Assembly (NCBI GenBank): GCA_903813345.2
Contig: CAIIXF020000009.1
Span: 23,463,759 to 23,527,758, forward strand
Source of the DNA: Owenia fusiformis
Lineage: Eukaryota > Annelida > Polychaeta > Sabellida > Oweniidae
Reading direction: 5' to 3'
Length of the DNA stretch: 64,000 bases
The notes below the pieces were generated by a model. That model was given only the letters and a program-made list of their open reading frames with translations. It searched no databases and had not been told where the DNA came from. This document shows, piece after piece, positions 42,101 to 57,100 of the stretch (its first letter is position 1; every line of letters starts with the position of its first letter). The position numbers and the translations under genes were made by a program.

Positions 42101-45100
42101 ATTGATTTATATGGTGACCTAAATACAACTCTTTCCCTTATTATCTTATACACAATCATGGCCAATAAGGGCCATTTAAAAAGGGGACCATAATCCCCAG
42201 GGGACCATAATTTCTTTCACACCTGAACAGTGCCGAATTTTTTCGATGCCGAAACGGCGTCGAATTATATTAGCTGTGTAGAAAATCTATTATTGCTTTT
42301 TATTCCCAAATTGGATCAGATGCACTTTCTTAGCTATTGCACCGCAATGATTGAATTCCCGCAACATACTTCTCACTGCTTGTTTTGATATAAGCCAGGC
42401 CTTCGTTGTTTTTATCCAAATAAAGAATACTTTAAATGACACACCAAAATCTTTTTTAAAGATCCAGTCTCAGAATTAAATGATTTTCAACTTTATGAAT
42501 AGAATTAACATTTGGTAAATATTTACTTGATTTGAATTTCCCTGTAGCAAGCTCTACTTCTCCTCCAACATGGCTTGATACTTACACGGAGAATATTTCA
42601 GATACTGTACACACTCATTTTGATGTACATGTACAGTGTGTCTTAATTTCTAATATATGATTATGTGACATTACAATTGTAGATAGTGGTGTAGAGGACA
42701 ATGACGTTGATCTATCTGCTCAGTACTGGCACTCGGAGCATCATAGATTTGCTTTTCACGAATTGGCGGATTTGTTACTTGAGATTAACCCCACATCATA
42801 CCACACTCTTGGTATTCCCGTGCCAGGAACTTTTGTCCCGCAGCGTAAGTTTTGCTATCCATGTATTGTGCATTCTTTAGTGTTAGGTGGTATCATAATA
42901 TATTGGCTTCAGGGGCATATAACAAATTACTCAGAATCATGTAATTTTTATGACATTTTGGAATCAAGTGATAACTTAAAAGAATTTGTAATAGCAGACT
43001 TGAAAATATTGTATGCATCAATATTTTATTGAAAAAAACTATTTCATAATGCTTCATTTATATTTTAGATGACAGCAACCCTCAGTTGCCTTGGAGACCA
43101 AAGAGAAGAGCAAGTGACCTTACAGACATACATGTAAGTTAATTAACAGTATGTACTAGATGATGGCATGACAATAGAATGCTGTTAAAGTATCCACTCA
43201 TACAATGGAATTGTAAACTAGTGAAAAATACAATACACAAACTGCAAAATTCAAAAAAGGGGACATTTTCAGCTACGCTTTATATACATAAACATGTTCA
43301 TTTAGTTCTAACTTCCAAGATCCATAAAACAACACGTACATGTATTACAATAGGAACATAATGAATCATTATAGTAATATCACTTGTGTACTTTTATTTC
43401 AGAAAATTGCCTTAGACAAGTTATCAACAAGGGTTCACAAGATCTATGACAAGATACATGATGCAGCTATGATATCAGTGGACCCCACATTCAAACAAGA
43501 GGAAGGGACTCAACAGACAAGCTTTGTGCAACAGATTGGAGACAGTAAGTGCAATGTCTAATCTCATTGGGAATAGTGTCAGTTATGATTCAATTTTTTA
43601 CATACAGGGTGACCCAAAATGAATGCAACCCATAAAATGTGCTTGTTATTTCTATACATTATCAAATGAATTACTGGCAAAACTGTAACTGGCAAAACTT
43701 TGTCTTTTTCGGGCAGTCCTTACATACAAAGCCAATTGGAGGTTTTGTGATTAATAATGGTTTTAGAAATCGTATAAGTCTTATAGAAGTCTTATAAGTC
43801 CATTAGTGCATTCATTCTTCCCAGTTTTCAGAAGCTGGTGATTCATTATGTGAGCCAGAGGGACCATTGGTGCCTCGTTAGATTTTGGATTGAAAATTCC
43901 TCATTGCTCCAATAGATTTTGCTAAATTGCTGAATAAACATGTAATATGGATTTGCAAATATGGCATTTTGATGTATTTCACTTATAACTTGTTCTTGTG
44001 CATGCATGATCTAACTTTTGGCTGGTCAAGGTTTTTCCTGTCCATTTCTATAATTCATAACTTATGATACTTATACTGTATATTTGCCTCTTGTTGCATT
44101 TTGCTTAGCATTGTCTCCATCGATTCCATTTGGAAGGAAATCAAAGTCTCCTGTAATCTGTGAGTTTGAGGAGTTTATATTGTGTATTGCCATCATTGTA
44201 TTCAGTAATGTTCAATGTACAAGATACCATGGAATGTGTTAGATTCTTGATTTTTATCTCCACCAGAAGTGGTGACATATTGTTACAGTCTCCATCATTT
44301 TTGTGGATGGTGTTCGGTGGTTGGTGTTTGGCATTTGGCAGTAGACATCTCTAAAAATGGCAGGTGGTGACATTTTTTCATGTTAATGCCTTGTTTGTAA
44401 TATTGTCAGAGTATTGTAGTAATTTTATATTTATTGCAATATCATCTCTGCTGTATCTGCTCACGTGGCATTGCATTGTCCCAGGATGTAGTTGAAAATT
44501 GCATTGTTATGTATTTTATATTGTATTGTATCTCAATTGTGTTATTTGTATGTCTGTGATTGATCCTTTATGATTCCATATTTGTGTTGTACAGAACATC
44601 ACTAGCAAAGTTGTGTAAATGTATTACAGTAAATGTATTACAGTACTATACTACAGAAATATATTACAGAAATGTATTACAGAAATGTATAACAGTGATG
44701 TATTGCAGAGATGTATTATTACAAAAATGTATTACAGTAGTGTTTTACAGAAATGCATTGCAGAATGTAGTACAGTAGTGTATTACAGAAATAAATTACA
44801 GTTATGTACAGGTATTACAGAAAAGTAATACAGAAATGTAACAATCTTAACAGATCTTTTGTAAACTGTAAAACATCATGGCGAAAGTCAATTATTATTT
44901 ATTAAAAGCAAACTCATTTCATTATCATGTTGTGTTTCAGCCAGTCGAACATCTACAGCTGTTTCTAGGGTGAGTACTGAATTGATTATTTGATTGTCTT
45001 TTAATCTTGGTAGAACTGTAATCTTGACAGTTGATACAAATCAAAACATTTGCAATATACCATAAAATACCTAAATACCTTAATTTGAGTGTAATTTTTA

Positions 45101-48100
45101 AGAGATGCTTCAAATGTGAAATCCCACCTTTTGGATGCCATGTTGGAGACAGAAATCGGAATGACGATACAATATTTCTGACCTACTCTAAAATAGAATA
45201 TGCAAATGCTAACAAATGGTTCTTTATACTGCATTTAGATACCTAACCACCACTTGTTAATTTTGTGCCATTCACAATGATTAGATATGAAAATTCCTGG
45301 TACTTTTCAGCCTACAATGGGTAAGCACACAGGGGTAGATGTTCCTAGGCCCAGAACCGACCAGTCAGTACACCTGCCTCCCCTATTCTCCCCTAGGCTG
45401 GGGACTAGCACCTCAGGCCGGATCACATACTACCCTGCTCCCATACCACCCCCTGAGAAACTACCAATCACAAAAGTTGTAAGTTAAAGTTATCTTGGAT
45501 GTTATCTTATAGCCTTTCAAATTATTTTATATTCAAGAAAAATGGGGTTAGTGTCAAATCAAAGTATGTTTTATTCATATTATTAATACTTGTCATATTT
45601 AAAGTTAAAAGTATTATGTACAATGTATATGGTAAAATATGTTTTATTTAATGATATGATTACATTTGCATTTTCAAATGTGCAAAACTATGAGACCCAA
45701 TTTGTGTTATGATTTCAGAACCGTGACCAGCAGTACCCAAGGGTGTCTGACTCATTCAGTTGTTCCGTGCCAGGGGAGACTAAGCCAGCAGAGCGCATTG
45801 TGAACCAGAGGAACTTGAAGAAAGAGACTCAGTTCACCTCCAGTCTATATAGGGGCAAGGCAAAGGCTAAAACACAGGCTAGCATGCCTAAAGAGTAAGT
45901 TCCTGCATGTGTATTATACACCTTTAACCAACACTCTGAAATCATGGTACCATAGGGTGTAGTATATGGTGCCATGTGAATTTTTCACTGTACTGTTGCA
46001 GATCGGCTTTACAGCTGAAAGTCTCAACAGAAAGTCTCAACAAACGTCAGATTTAGCCTTGTATCAGGTTACTATACCCCAACACTGATTCATTCAACAT
46101 TGAATATTTGTTTGTAGACAGAATTCAATTTAAATTGTTGTTGTTGTTTTTTATTATCATAGTAATTTTTTTTACAAAGATTTTTCAAAAAGTTGCCGAA
46201 GCAAACATTATTGGCAACTATACATATAAACACACTACAATAAAATTATACAAAAATATATAGATTTTGACAATACAAAAATGGGCTGCTGGTGGTTGGT
46301 TGGTAGTTTGGTTGGAGTAGGTGAAAATAATAGGTAGCATGATCCTATTCAACAAGTTTGATAGATTCATTAATAAAGGTACTTGTAATAGACAAAACTT
46401 CTCTATTTGTTTCAATATTTAAAAAGTTAATTCCATACATAAGAGTTTCAATTTTATCATCTTGTTTCAAATTGTTAAAGGAGAAATTTATGTCATGCAT
46501 GGTAAATAATCCATTTAGCCTGTCAAGCATTTGGTGTCTTATATCATTGTTGAGGCGACAGTGTAAGAGGAAATGCTTTGTGGTTTGTTTTAAACCACAT
46601 CTACATACATCAGAATCGATAGTTGTAAAAGAGTGGGCCATTTTATGTGCATTTAACAAGAGGCCAACACGTAATTGGTTCAGTTTGATTTCCAAATTAC
46701 GGGGAAGAGATAAATTTTGTGAATTTGTCTGAATATTTTGAAAATTTTGGAAGTGCTTTTTGATTTGGCCTTTGAAAGAAGAGATAGTAGGCACCTGCCT
46801 GAGCTGTAATGGTAAGGAGTCCCAAATTTTAGAAAAAAGGATAGCTCCACTATCCTTGAACCTGGTAGAAATATGTAATGGGATGTGATAGGTTGGCCTA
46901 TCCCTTAACTCTATTCCTATTGGTACAGGTGTCAAAAGTCTAAAAATATCTCTGATATATGAAGGGCACATATTATGTTTTACCTTGAACATTAACACAC
47001 CTATGTGTGATAATCGTCTGGCTTCTAAAGTTGGCCAGTTTAGAATTTTCAAAAGTTTGTCGCCATTTGATCCATGCAGAGCTCCAGATACTAAGATTGC
47101 AGCTCTATAGTGCAAGGTATCTAGCAATTTTAAGGTTGTTTTGTTACTGCCGTGGTATAAAATGTCACAGTAATCGAAGTGTGGAGAAATATAAGAATTG
47201 TAAATAAGATCAAGGTGAGCTGACTTTACTTTATTTTTAATGGCCTTTAAGGGATTTAACATTTTCTGGACCTTTGCAGTTAGTTCTCTTACGTGAACTT
47301 CATACGAAAGTGTGTCGTCCAAGTGAAAACCTATGTGTTTGTGGCTATCAACTATAGGAATGTTTTGATTTGAGAGGGTCAAAGGCTGGTGAACTGGCTT
47401 TGGAGTTCCTATTGTTCTAAAGGTCAAATCTCTGCTCTTCTCAGCTTTAAAGTGCATTTTCCATAACTGAGACCATTGTTCAAGGGAGTTTAAGTCATTT
47501 TGAAGAAGTCTGCTGTTATTTGGAGAATGTTTCATATAGGTGAAGTAAATGGACGTATCGTCGGCATAAATGTAGCTTCTTGAGTTTAAATTGTCTGGCA
47601 AATCATTAATGTATAAGAGAAAGAGCAAAGGTCCCAGGATTGATCCCTGGGGAACACCTGCATTTATATCATCATGATTTGAATATTCGGTTGAGGAGCC
47701 GTTGATAGAAACTCTAATTTTTCTATTTGTGAGGTAAGAACTAATCAATTTTATAAGATTATTGCAAAAACCATAACTTCTGAGCTTATGAATAAGTAGT
47801 TTATGCGGAACAGTATCAAATGCAGCCGCGAGATCTAGGAAAATAGTACGAACATTGTTTCCTTTACTCAATTCAGTATTAATATAATAAATAATTGAAA
47901 CTAGCTGAAGTGTGGTACTGTGGCCTTTGAGGAATCCTGACTGACGTTCATATATCAAGTTATTGGAGATCAGGTAAGTGCTAAGTTTGTTATAGATAAC
48001 TCTTTCATAGACTTTAGAAATGGTATTCAGCAACGTAATTGGTCTATAATTTTCACATCTGGACTTAGGACCTTTCTTATGAATAAGGCTTACATCACCT

Positions 48101-51100
48101 TCTTTCCAGGTGTCAGGAAAATGATTGCCTACCAGAAGTTTGTTAAATAATTTTGTTAAAGGAAGTGACATTGCGTCTGGACATAATTTAAGCATTTCAT
48201 TCGATATCTTATCAGGGCCATTTGATTTGCCATTTTCCAGTTCTTTAATCAGTTTAAGTATTTCACTAGAGTCAGTTTGAAAAGTTTCTAAAGTTAGATT
48301 TGTTCTCATTGGAAAAATAGGATAATTAACAACATTATCAACTCTCATTTTCTTTATAAGATGTCTATGAAAAATATTAGCTTTTTCAAGGCTGGTAACA
48401 CCAATAAGGTTTGTTACTGCTTCAGTAATAACTGGTATTGCACTGTTGAACCTTTTCCCAAGTAGTTTATTAATCATTGGCCAGAAGTCATTAGAATTTG
48501 CCGTATTTTGATTAAGCTTGGTACAAAAATCATTTTCAAAGTTTTCTTTCGCTTCGCCTATTTGGCGCTCAACAACTAAGCATTGCTCCTTATACAAATC
48601 AAAGTGTGAAATATTATTAGTTATCTTAAACCTTCGATAAAGTCTATCACGCTTATTGATACTTCGCTTGATGGCATTATTAAACCATGGTTGATCTCTT
48701 GTTCGAATATTAACTTGCTTATGTGGTATAAATTGGCAAAACAGATTATATAATGAATTTACAAAGTTTGAAGTTACATGATTTAAATCATCTCCTTCAA
48801 GTATTGTGTTCCAATCAGTAGAAACAATTGCTTCCGACAAGCCATCTCGATTAGTTTGGTCATATGACCATCTTGTTTTTTTATAATACGGCTCCCGATG
48901 TACTATAAAATTGATAGAACTTTTAATGGTGCAGTGATCACTATTTCCAATTGGGCTAGTGACATCAAAATCAGAGATATAACCAGGGCTATTAGTTATC
49001 AGATGATCGATACATGATTTACTAATGAGACGTTGGCCTGTTTCTAAGGTTCGAGCGGCTATTCGAGTAGGTTCTGCTATAAGTTGGGTTAAACCCAAGT
49101 CAGATAATAGATTGAAAAGGTCTTCACCTGGTTGATTTGTTATATCTTGATCATACCAGACTTGGTTTCTGGCATTAAAATCAGAGTTTATGATTAAGTC
49201 TAAGTCATTATTTTGGTTATTGTTGTCAATTTAAATGTTATTTCCTGTTTATTTTCAGAAAATTAACATTGAAGAAATTCTCAAAAGCTCTGCATATGGG
49301 GATAAAGGGTAAGTTGGCATATATATATACATGTAGATGACTTTGATATTGGTTATATCCAGAGGGAAATAATTTTTTATTTTAATTTAACACACATTTT
49401 AAGAGTGGCACATGTTTTACTCCAGTACATGCAGTGGCATGAGTTGCGATGTGTGAATTGTATAATTTAGTTTAAGTTTGAAATTAACGATTGTACATTT
49501 GTTATTTGCATGTATTTGATAATTGACTTAATTTATCCCACGATTCCGATGAACACCAAGAAGTATTATTGACATTCTTTGGAAAAATCATTCTCCTCAA
49601 AAATCATATTCTTTTGATCATCCAAGTATTGAAAATCATAATCATCTCATCATCATTTTTCAAAATTGAATCCATATTTTCATTTTTATCACTACAGTTT
49701 CACCATTTAATTTATATTTGATTCTCCATGTTGTAACACAACCCCAAATCATTGAAAATCATGGGATAAGTTAAAAGTTTATTTCCTGTTTGAGAATTGA
49801 ATATGGCTTTTTTGCGTCAGTTAATATGATATTTTCCTTGTCTCTTTCTGTCCTTCAGTAAATATCATATTAACCCCCAGTAAAAAGCCCATATTTCATC
49901 CCTACCAGTGCATAACCTCTTAATACACAGTGAATGTAATTAATTACCCTTTTCCATGCATTTGCAGTTCCCTCGTGTAAAGGTATATATATAAAACTTT
50001 GTTCACCTCGTTGCCATCCATTTTAAGGTTTAGTAATGTTTATGTATTCCTTTAGTTATTTACCTTTTGCCCTCTCTTTAGATTCTGTTTCCTGCATGTG
50101 CACTGTTCCACAGCTGGATGATGCTAACTGCAGTTAGCTTCATTCAAGATGGTTGTCGAGATTCTTTCATTTTCGATAAACCTCGGATTTCAGCTAAACT
50201 AAGTTGAAGTTGATTCCAAAAATAATGCCATGCAAATTAATAAAACTATGATTGTATTCAACCACAAATGAATGCCCAAACACCTGCAATATTAGAGAAT
50301 TTTAAGGAATGACTCTAACTGAAGTTGATGATCTACGTCATCATCACCTCATCTTCGACTTCAGTTAGAGTCATTCTAGAGCCATTTTCTTTAAAATTCT
50401 CAAATATCGCGGTTGTTTGGGCATTCATTTGTGGTTAAATACAATCATAGTTTGTACTGTAGTTAGAGTCATCCAGCTGTGGAACAGTGATGCGATTGAT
50501 TCATCCATAAGTTAATTACTAATAAGATAGTGCATGTACTGTATATTGTAAAAACCGTACCATTTTTATGAAATATAGTTCTGTCAATAAGATTGAATAA
50601 TTCCTCAGAGTTTTATTCAATTTTTGAATAGCTTATGAATATGTCAAGGGTCATTCCTGAATATCATCACTTATCTATTGTCATACCTACCATGTCTACA
50701 ATTGATTCCATGTGTTACACAAAGTAGCCATTGAGCATGTTTGCATGTTTGTCTTATTTAATTTCACCTGTAACTATCTTTATTGATTGATCTTTTCCTA
50801 TATTGATTTGACCTTGACCTATATATTTCTCCCACTAGATATCTCCCCTTGTGCATCTCCCACTCCAATATTCCCTGGAAAACATTTTTGTTTAGTGTAG
50901 AAACAGTGAATCTCAATAATTTGCCCTAGCAATACTGTATTTAGGCATCTGAGGAAAAAAAACTATAACTATGATATTCTCATTGAAACATAAAGAGGCT
51001 TTATATCAGCAAAGAAATAGAAATCTCTGAAGCAGAAAGGACTTGAAAATCAGCCAAATACTTGTCATTGGATAAAATAGCTATGTGATGCTCAGTTTAG

Positions 51101-54100
51101 GATATGGGGTATATCCCTCATGAAATATGACATCTTGCCTTGGACCCTCCAGGCCCTTGGTAAGATATCTATATTTTCCGAAACCTCCCATAACATAATC
51201 CTCATATATTGACTTGAAATATTTCAGACATGATGTCCTGTACCAAGTTACCAACCAGGCCCATAGCCAGGGGGGTTTGATGGCCAAAAAATCTTTCAAA
51301 ATCATGCAGTTTTTCACCATTCTGAGCACTTTTTAAGTGATTTTGGTTATTTTTGGACCAAAATTGTCACAAGTGAACCCCCCTAGAATTTTTCAAAAAG
51401 TGAACCCCCCTTGGCAAATCCTGGCTACGGGCCTGTCAACCTTAACTTTTCATGAGAAATGATCAATAAATTGTAACCAGAGAATCACAGAATCTAGAGT
51501 ATACTTTGCAAATAGGCGTTCTTTTAATTGATCATTCCTCATATGTTTTTCTCATGTTGCACCCTAACAGTGTGATTGTATGTTCTAACTACAGCATTCA
51601 GTAACATCCAACCTGTTCAAGATAAAATATCAAAGTTGCCTAAGGAGAGAAAAGTTTCTGGAAGAACTCAAAGTTCTAGTGCCACCTATACGTACACAAC
51701 TGATAGTGATTCAGGCACTGATGGGGAAAACGATCAAGGTAACCACAGTAACAACAATAAAGAAATGATTTCCAATTGATCTATGGCATACGTGACCCAA
51801 TAATAAGAATGCATGTTCCTCACCCAAAACTGTGACCTCATAAAAAAAGTATTAGCCATTGGCAGAGAGTGAGGAATATAACAGTAAAAAACACAAATAT
51901 TTCACTCTATTTTCTAATTAATACACCCCACTAGAATCATTGAGAGAACAGGCTGTCATTGATAGAATGAAATTTTCAAATTAACACACCTAACATCAGG
52001 TTATTGATGAAATAATTGTTTTATGATTCTGTATGGAATGTGAATAAATAGCAGCAATTAAAGATTTTTTGAAAAAATGTCTTTAACAGTCTTGTAGTCT
52101 TTCAGTAATATTTTTAAAGTGAACTGCTGCATTTGATTCACGAGGAGATAGAAATACAGTTAAAAGGCAAATTCAAGGCTCTTTTACTGACACAAGAATT
52201 TCTCACTGATTAATAATAATTTTTTTATTTTACAGGTGGCCAGTGGAAGAAGATGAAACCAAAGTCAAGTGCCCTGTCACACACAGGCTTGAAGTGGGAG
52301 AGGGTCAAGGTTAGTTAAAGAAACATCAATTAAATACTATATTACTATTTTCAATGGTTTGAATGTAGTTTGAGGCTACACCCTGAGTTAGAGATAATAC
52401 TTTGGTTCAGCCTTAACTAATCAGAATATGGTTAATCAAAACCCAGCAATCCAATCAAAATAGCATCTGGCTTTTCTTTCATATTGAAACTCTTATTAAG
52501 GCTGTGACAGCTACTTTTAGATATCACCAGTATTAAAAGTGTATACTACTGTAGAAGCACAAATTATAGCAGGCACAAACTATAATGAAATATAGCCAAA
52601 ATCATAAAACTCAATAATGAATTATAGCGGTTTAAATGCAGGTTTATTTCTCTATCTCGATTCCAATCGCTAGAATAATCATATCTTATTTATTTTTCAT
52701 ATTCAGAGCCTACTGTACTAGACTCTAACCTTTTATAGTAAATATTGTGGTTAATATTTTCATGATCCCCATCCTTTCCTTAAGAATCCAGAATTCTTGA
52801 GGATTTCTCGATATGGTTAAAATACATAGTAGCCTGGCCAGAACAAGTCATGCCTCTCTATTTTTCTCCATTACTTACTCAATTTTGAATATTTTTTCAC
52901 AGAATAAATTTTCACAGAATAAACTTTAAGAATTCCTAACATACAATTTTTTTATATGGTAAATGCCTCATTAATTTCATTGTTACAACCTTTTAAAAAA
53001 TAATGTCATATTCTGTTGATGGGTCATTTTTGTCGCCATTTTTCTAAAAAGATACGAAAAATCTCCTATTACGTTTTGTCCTAATATGGTCTACAAATTT
53101 GATTGCAGTCTTTGATAGGGGATCATTTATCTTTTTTAGTGTTCTAAATCCACCATACTATTTCAAGGCCTCATGATCTCAAACCTCTATACTGCTCGTC
53201 CCATAAAAGGCATTACTACTCGCCTATTGTCATACTTGATGGAGATAAAAGATGCTTTCAAATGGTGACAAAAATGACCCATCAACAGAATATGACATTA
53301 TTTTTTAAAAGGTTGTAACAATGAAATTAATGAGAATTTACCATATAAAAAGAATTGTATGTTAGGAATTCTTTAAAGTTTATTCTGTGAAAATTTCATG
53401 AAAAAATATTCAAAATTGAGAAAGTTATTGAGAAAATAGAGAGGCATGACTTGTTCTTGCCAGGCTACTATGCGCTTAGTGATTAGGCAAGACTTTCAAT
53501 TTGAGGGGATGGTACTTTACAGTCCATGTGGAGTCGGTGTATATTTTATGAAACATTATGAATTAATAAAAAAGTGTTTTTGTTTTAGAGTATAGTTCAC
53601 AACAACCTGATATCAGATAATGTGGAACAGAGACAAGATGCTGCAAGGGTGAGTCACTAAATATATTTTGATAACCTCTAAGTCTAATTAATTGAGACAA
53701 ATACGTAACTTGGCTAATGAGTGGCTATGTATATTTTACATAGAAAGATGAACTGAGAGAAAATACATAACTAATGAGTGGCAACATATGTTTTACATAT
53801 GAAGATTAATTATTAGACAAATACTTAACTTGTACATAACTTGACTAATGAGTGGCTATGTACTGTACTATGAACTGAGATAGAATACATAACTTGGCTA
53901 ATGAATGGTTACATTTATTTTACATACAAAGATTAATTGAGACAAAATTGGTTAATGAGTGACTACATATTTATAGCACCTGGGGGCACTCAACAGTGGG
54001 GACGCTATGGTTATGTTCGCATTGAGGGAGAGATTGGAGAAGGATGATGACGAGAGGGTGAAATATGAGGCCACAAAGTCTCTCTGTCTTCTAGGTATGG

Positions 54101-57100
54101 AACTTAATATGAGATTACTGTGTACAGAATAACCACTGTATAAACCTAAACATTTATTGGCTAAATGATTGATTGGATGATTGATTAAAATACATGTAGA
54201 CACAATTTGTAATGTTGGAAAAGGCTTTAAAACAGCCCACCTGCTTATTTATTACCAATTTATATATACAAGAGACAGAATGTGTGTTGTATTTGTAATA
54301 CTTAGAATAAATCTTTTAACTCAGGTTGCTGGGACAATGACATCCTTGGTCGGCTGGCTCGCTATCTGATCACTGGAAATACTGAGATACGCACTGATAT
54401 TATTAACACCATCAGTCGAGGCAAGAATGTACAGTTCGTAAGAAAGGTCAGATACATTTTTGAAATTATGTAATAAATAATATTATTTAGCATTTAATCA
54501 ATAGTTTAAGTATGAAGAAATAATCTTGAGGGTTTTCATCATTAAATAAATGAAATTTAGTCAAAGTGATATATTATTTGAAATCAACACAGTTACATCC
54601 AAAAGTGTGGTTTGAAATTTTGTTAATTTATTTTTTGATTTGAAAGTGATTTCTCGGTCAGGTAGATCCACTAAATTGATCCATAATATTTAAATTCAAA
54701 ACCTTTTTGTTTTCCTACCATAGTCTGACCAGAGTTGGCTACTGGGTGTAAATGTATGCCTTGTTTAAGGTATACCTTTGAAGATTATCTTATTCAACAT
54801 TTATTGAATTTTACAGAGACTCCCAGCATTTTCACAACTTCGCGATGTCCTGGTTCACATATGTAAGAATCCTGACCCCGCAGATATGTTGTCATTTGAT
54901 GCTGCAGTATGCCTTGGGAAACTATGTGAACCACTGCAGGTAGCAAAGGATCGACTTCTGCGTATTCTTGATGAAACAAAAGACACACACCATAGACAAA
55001 AGGTATGCTTAAAATTATTCATTTTGTATTTATTGAATTTTCAATGGATAGACTAATGCAGAAACTGCAATATCTGTTGCAATAAAACAATCCAAATTAC
55101 TGTTCAATGGACCATTTAGAATCTACAGAATTGGAGAACGTTGCAGATAATATTGTGATGGCACTACATTTATTTACAAAAAACAAATTTTGATAATTTA
55201 CGTTGAAGAAATCTTTAAATGAAGATGTTCCAAACGTCTAAAATTTATATTTATGACTTAAAATTTTATACATACTGCTTTGAATTTTAATGGCATTTAT
55301 TCTATACACTTATTTCAATAGAATGTAAGTGTCCCATCTTTTGCCCACCCCGTAATTCATGTTTTCAGACATGATCAGGTATTAAACCACTGATTACTTA
55401 TATTACATTCTCATATTAGAAGCCTTCTGGAAAGTATCTGATTAGGTAATGTATTAAATAACTGCATGAGGCAGCCCTCCCTGGATGGATAAATGAATAA
55501 ATGTTCATTTTTTGTAAATGTTCACTTAATTAATTAGTTGATTAATTAACTTTGTTTTTTGTTGTTATATTACATCACTGATCACATTCAGAGTTTGATC
55601 CTTAAACATCCTTACCGCATGGTCATATCACTTCACAAAGCATGAATACAGCTCACTACAATTGAAATATACACGTAGACCTACCTATATTTTACCTAGG
55701 ACACACCATTCTTAGTACAGTTAACTATACAGTGCAACATAGTTACTCATTTTAAAGGAATTAGAAGTGATAGAGAGTGTAACATTATGGCAGAAAAGCT
55801 TAACATTAATCATATTTTCTGAAAAAAGTAGATATCTGGTCACATATCGAAGTACTTAAAGATTTAAGATGTAGAAATGTCCAAATTCATGAGGATTAAA
55901 AAGTGGACATCAATATCTGCCAGTTGACCTGAAAATCAAAAGATTATCCTGTGATAAAGTCAGACCTGTTGGAAATTATGAAAATGCTCATTTAAAGGCT
56001 AGAGATGAAAGAGTGTTCAAAACGAGCCAATTTTGGCGAAAAGCATCTCGATCTCATCCCAGCTTAAAAATGGCTTTTATCTGTTTTTATTGCAGGCTAT
56101 ATCAGTCCTGGTTGGTCAGTTGGCTTGTCGGGAGTGGAAGGTGGTTGAGTCAATTGTCACTCAGGTGTGTGCTTCACCTGTCTGGAAGTACAGAGTAGAA
56201 GCTGCCAAGATCCTGGCCAGTCTTGGGCCTAAATATGTCTGTATTGAAAAGGAAACGGAGAAAATCTATGAGCAGCTAGAGAGGAGACTATGGAATGATC
56301 CCAATCAGGTATACTATGGGTCATTTGATAACTTTAAGGAAAGGGTATTGAATATAGCATTTTTCTCAGAATTTCTAATTGCATAACTGCCCGGACATTT
56401 TGAAAATGGTTACTTCAATAAAATACTTTAAATATGAAACCAAATATAAAAGATCATTATGGCTAATATTAACTTAGGTCCCCTTATAAAGTCATTTTTA
56501 TAAATTGTTCTATCTATTTAAAAGTAGATTAAACATTGTGTTGTACTTGTAGGCTGTAAGGGAGGAGATCTCAAAGACGTTACAAGCTCTGCAGCTGTTC
56601 ACTAGAGCATGTGAGAGATTAGAAAAGTAAGGACAAAATTCAAGTTCAGCAATTATGATTTCAAGATTCCAATATTTTAAATTATTTGTTTAACCATTGA
56701 ATGATGATTTGGTGAGTACTATGAAGTACAACTTACCGGTAGTTCATATTAGTGACAGTTCTGTTTCGCTCACACAGTGAGTTATAGATCGTCAATTCTC
56801 TTAACGAGGCTGATGAATGGGTTCGTACAACATTTTAGTAGCGATTGTACTAAAGCTAATAAGTAATGAGACAAAGAGAACTACATGTAAAGGCCACAAT
56901 ATGAAGTTAACAGAGATTCATTCCAAGACAATGAAAAGGAATCATTCTTTGCATAGAGTTTTGTTTTTAACACTTATTAACACTTTGCATAGATGATATG
57001 AATTCTTGGAATACCCTGCCACAAAATGTCACTCATAGATATGAAACAATTGAGGAATTGAAATTAAACGTTCATAACTATTTGAATCGTCATCCAGTCA

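Noticed and set aside
46358-47207. Plus-strand frames at 46358-46732 and 47007-47207
   Set aside because: Shadows of the LINE reverse-transcriptase ORF on the minus strand.
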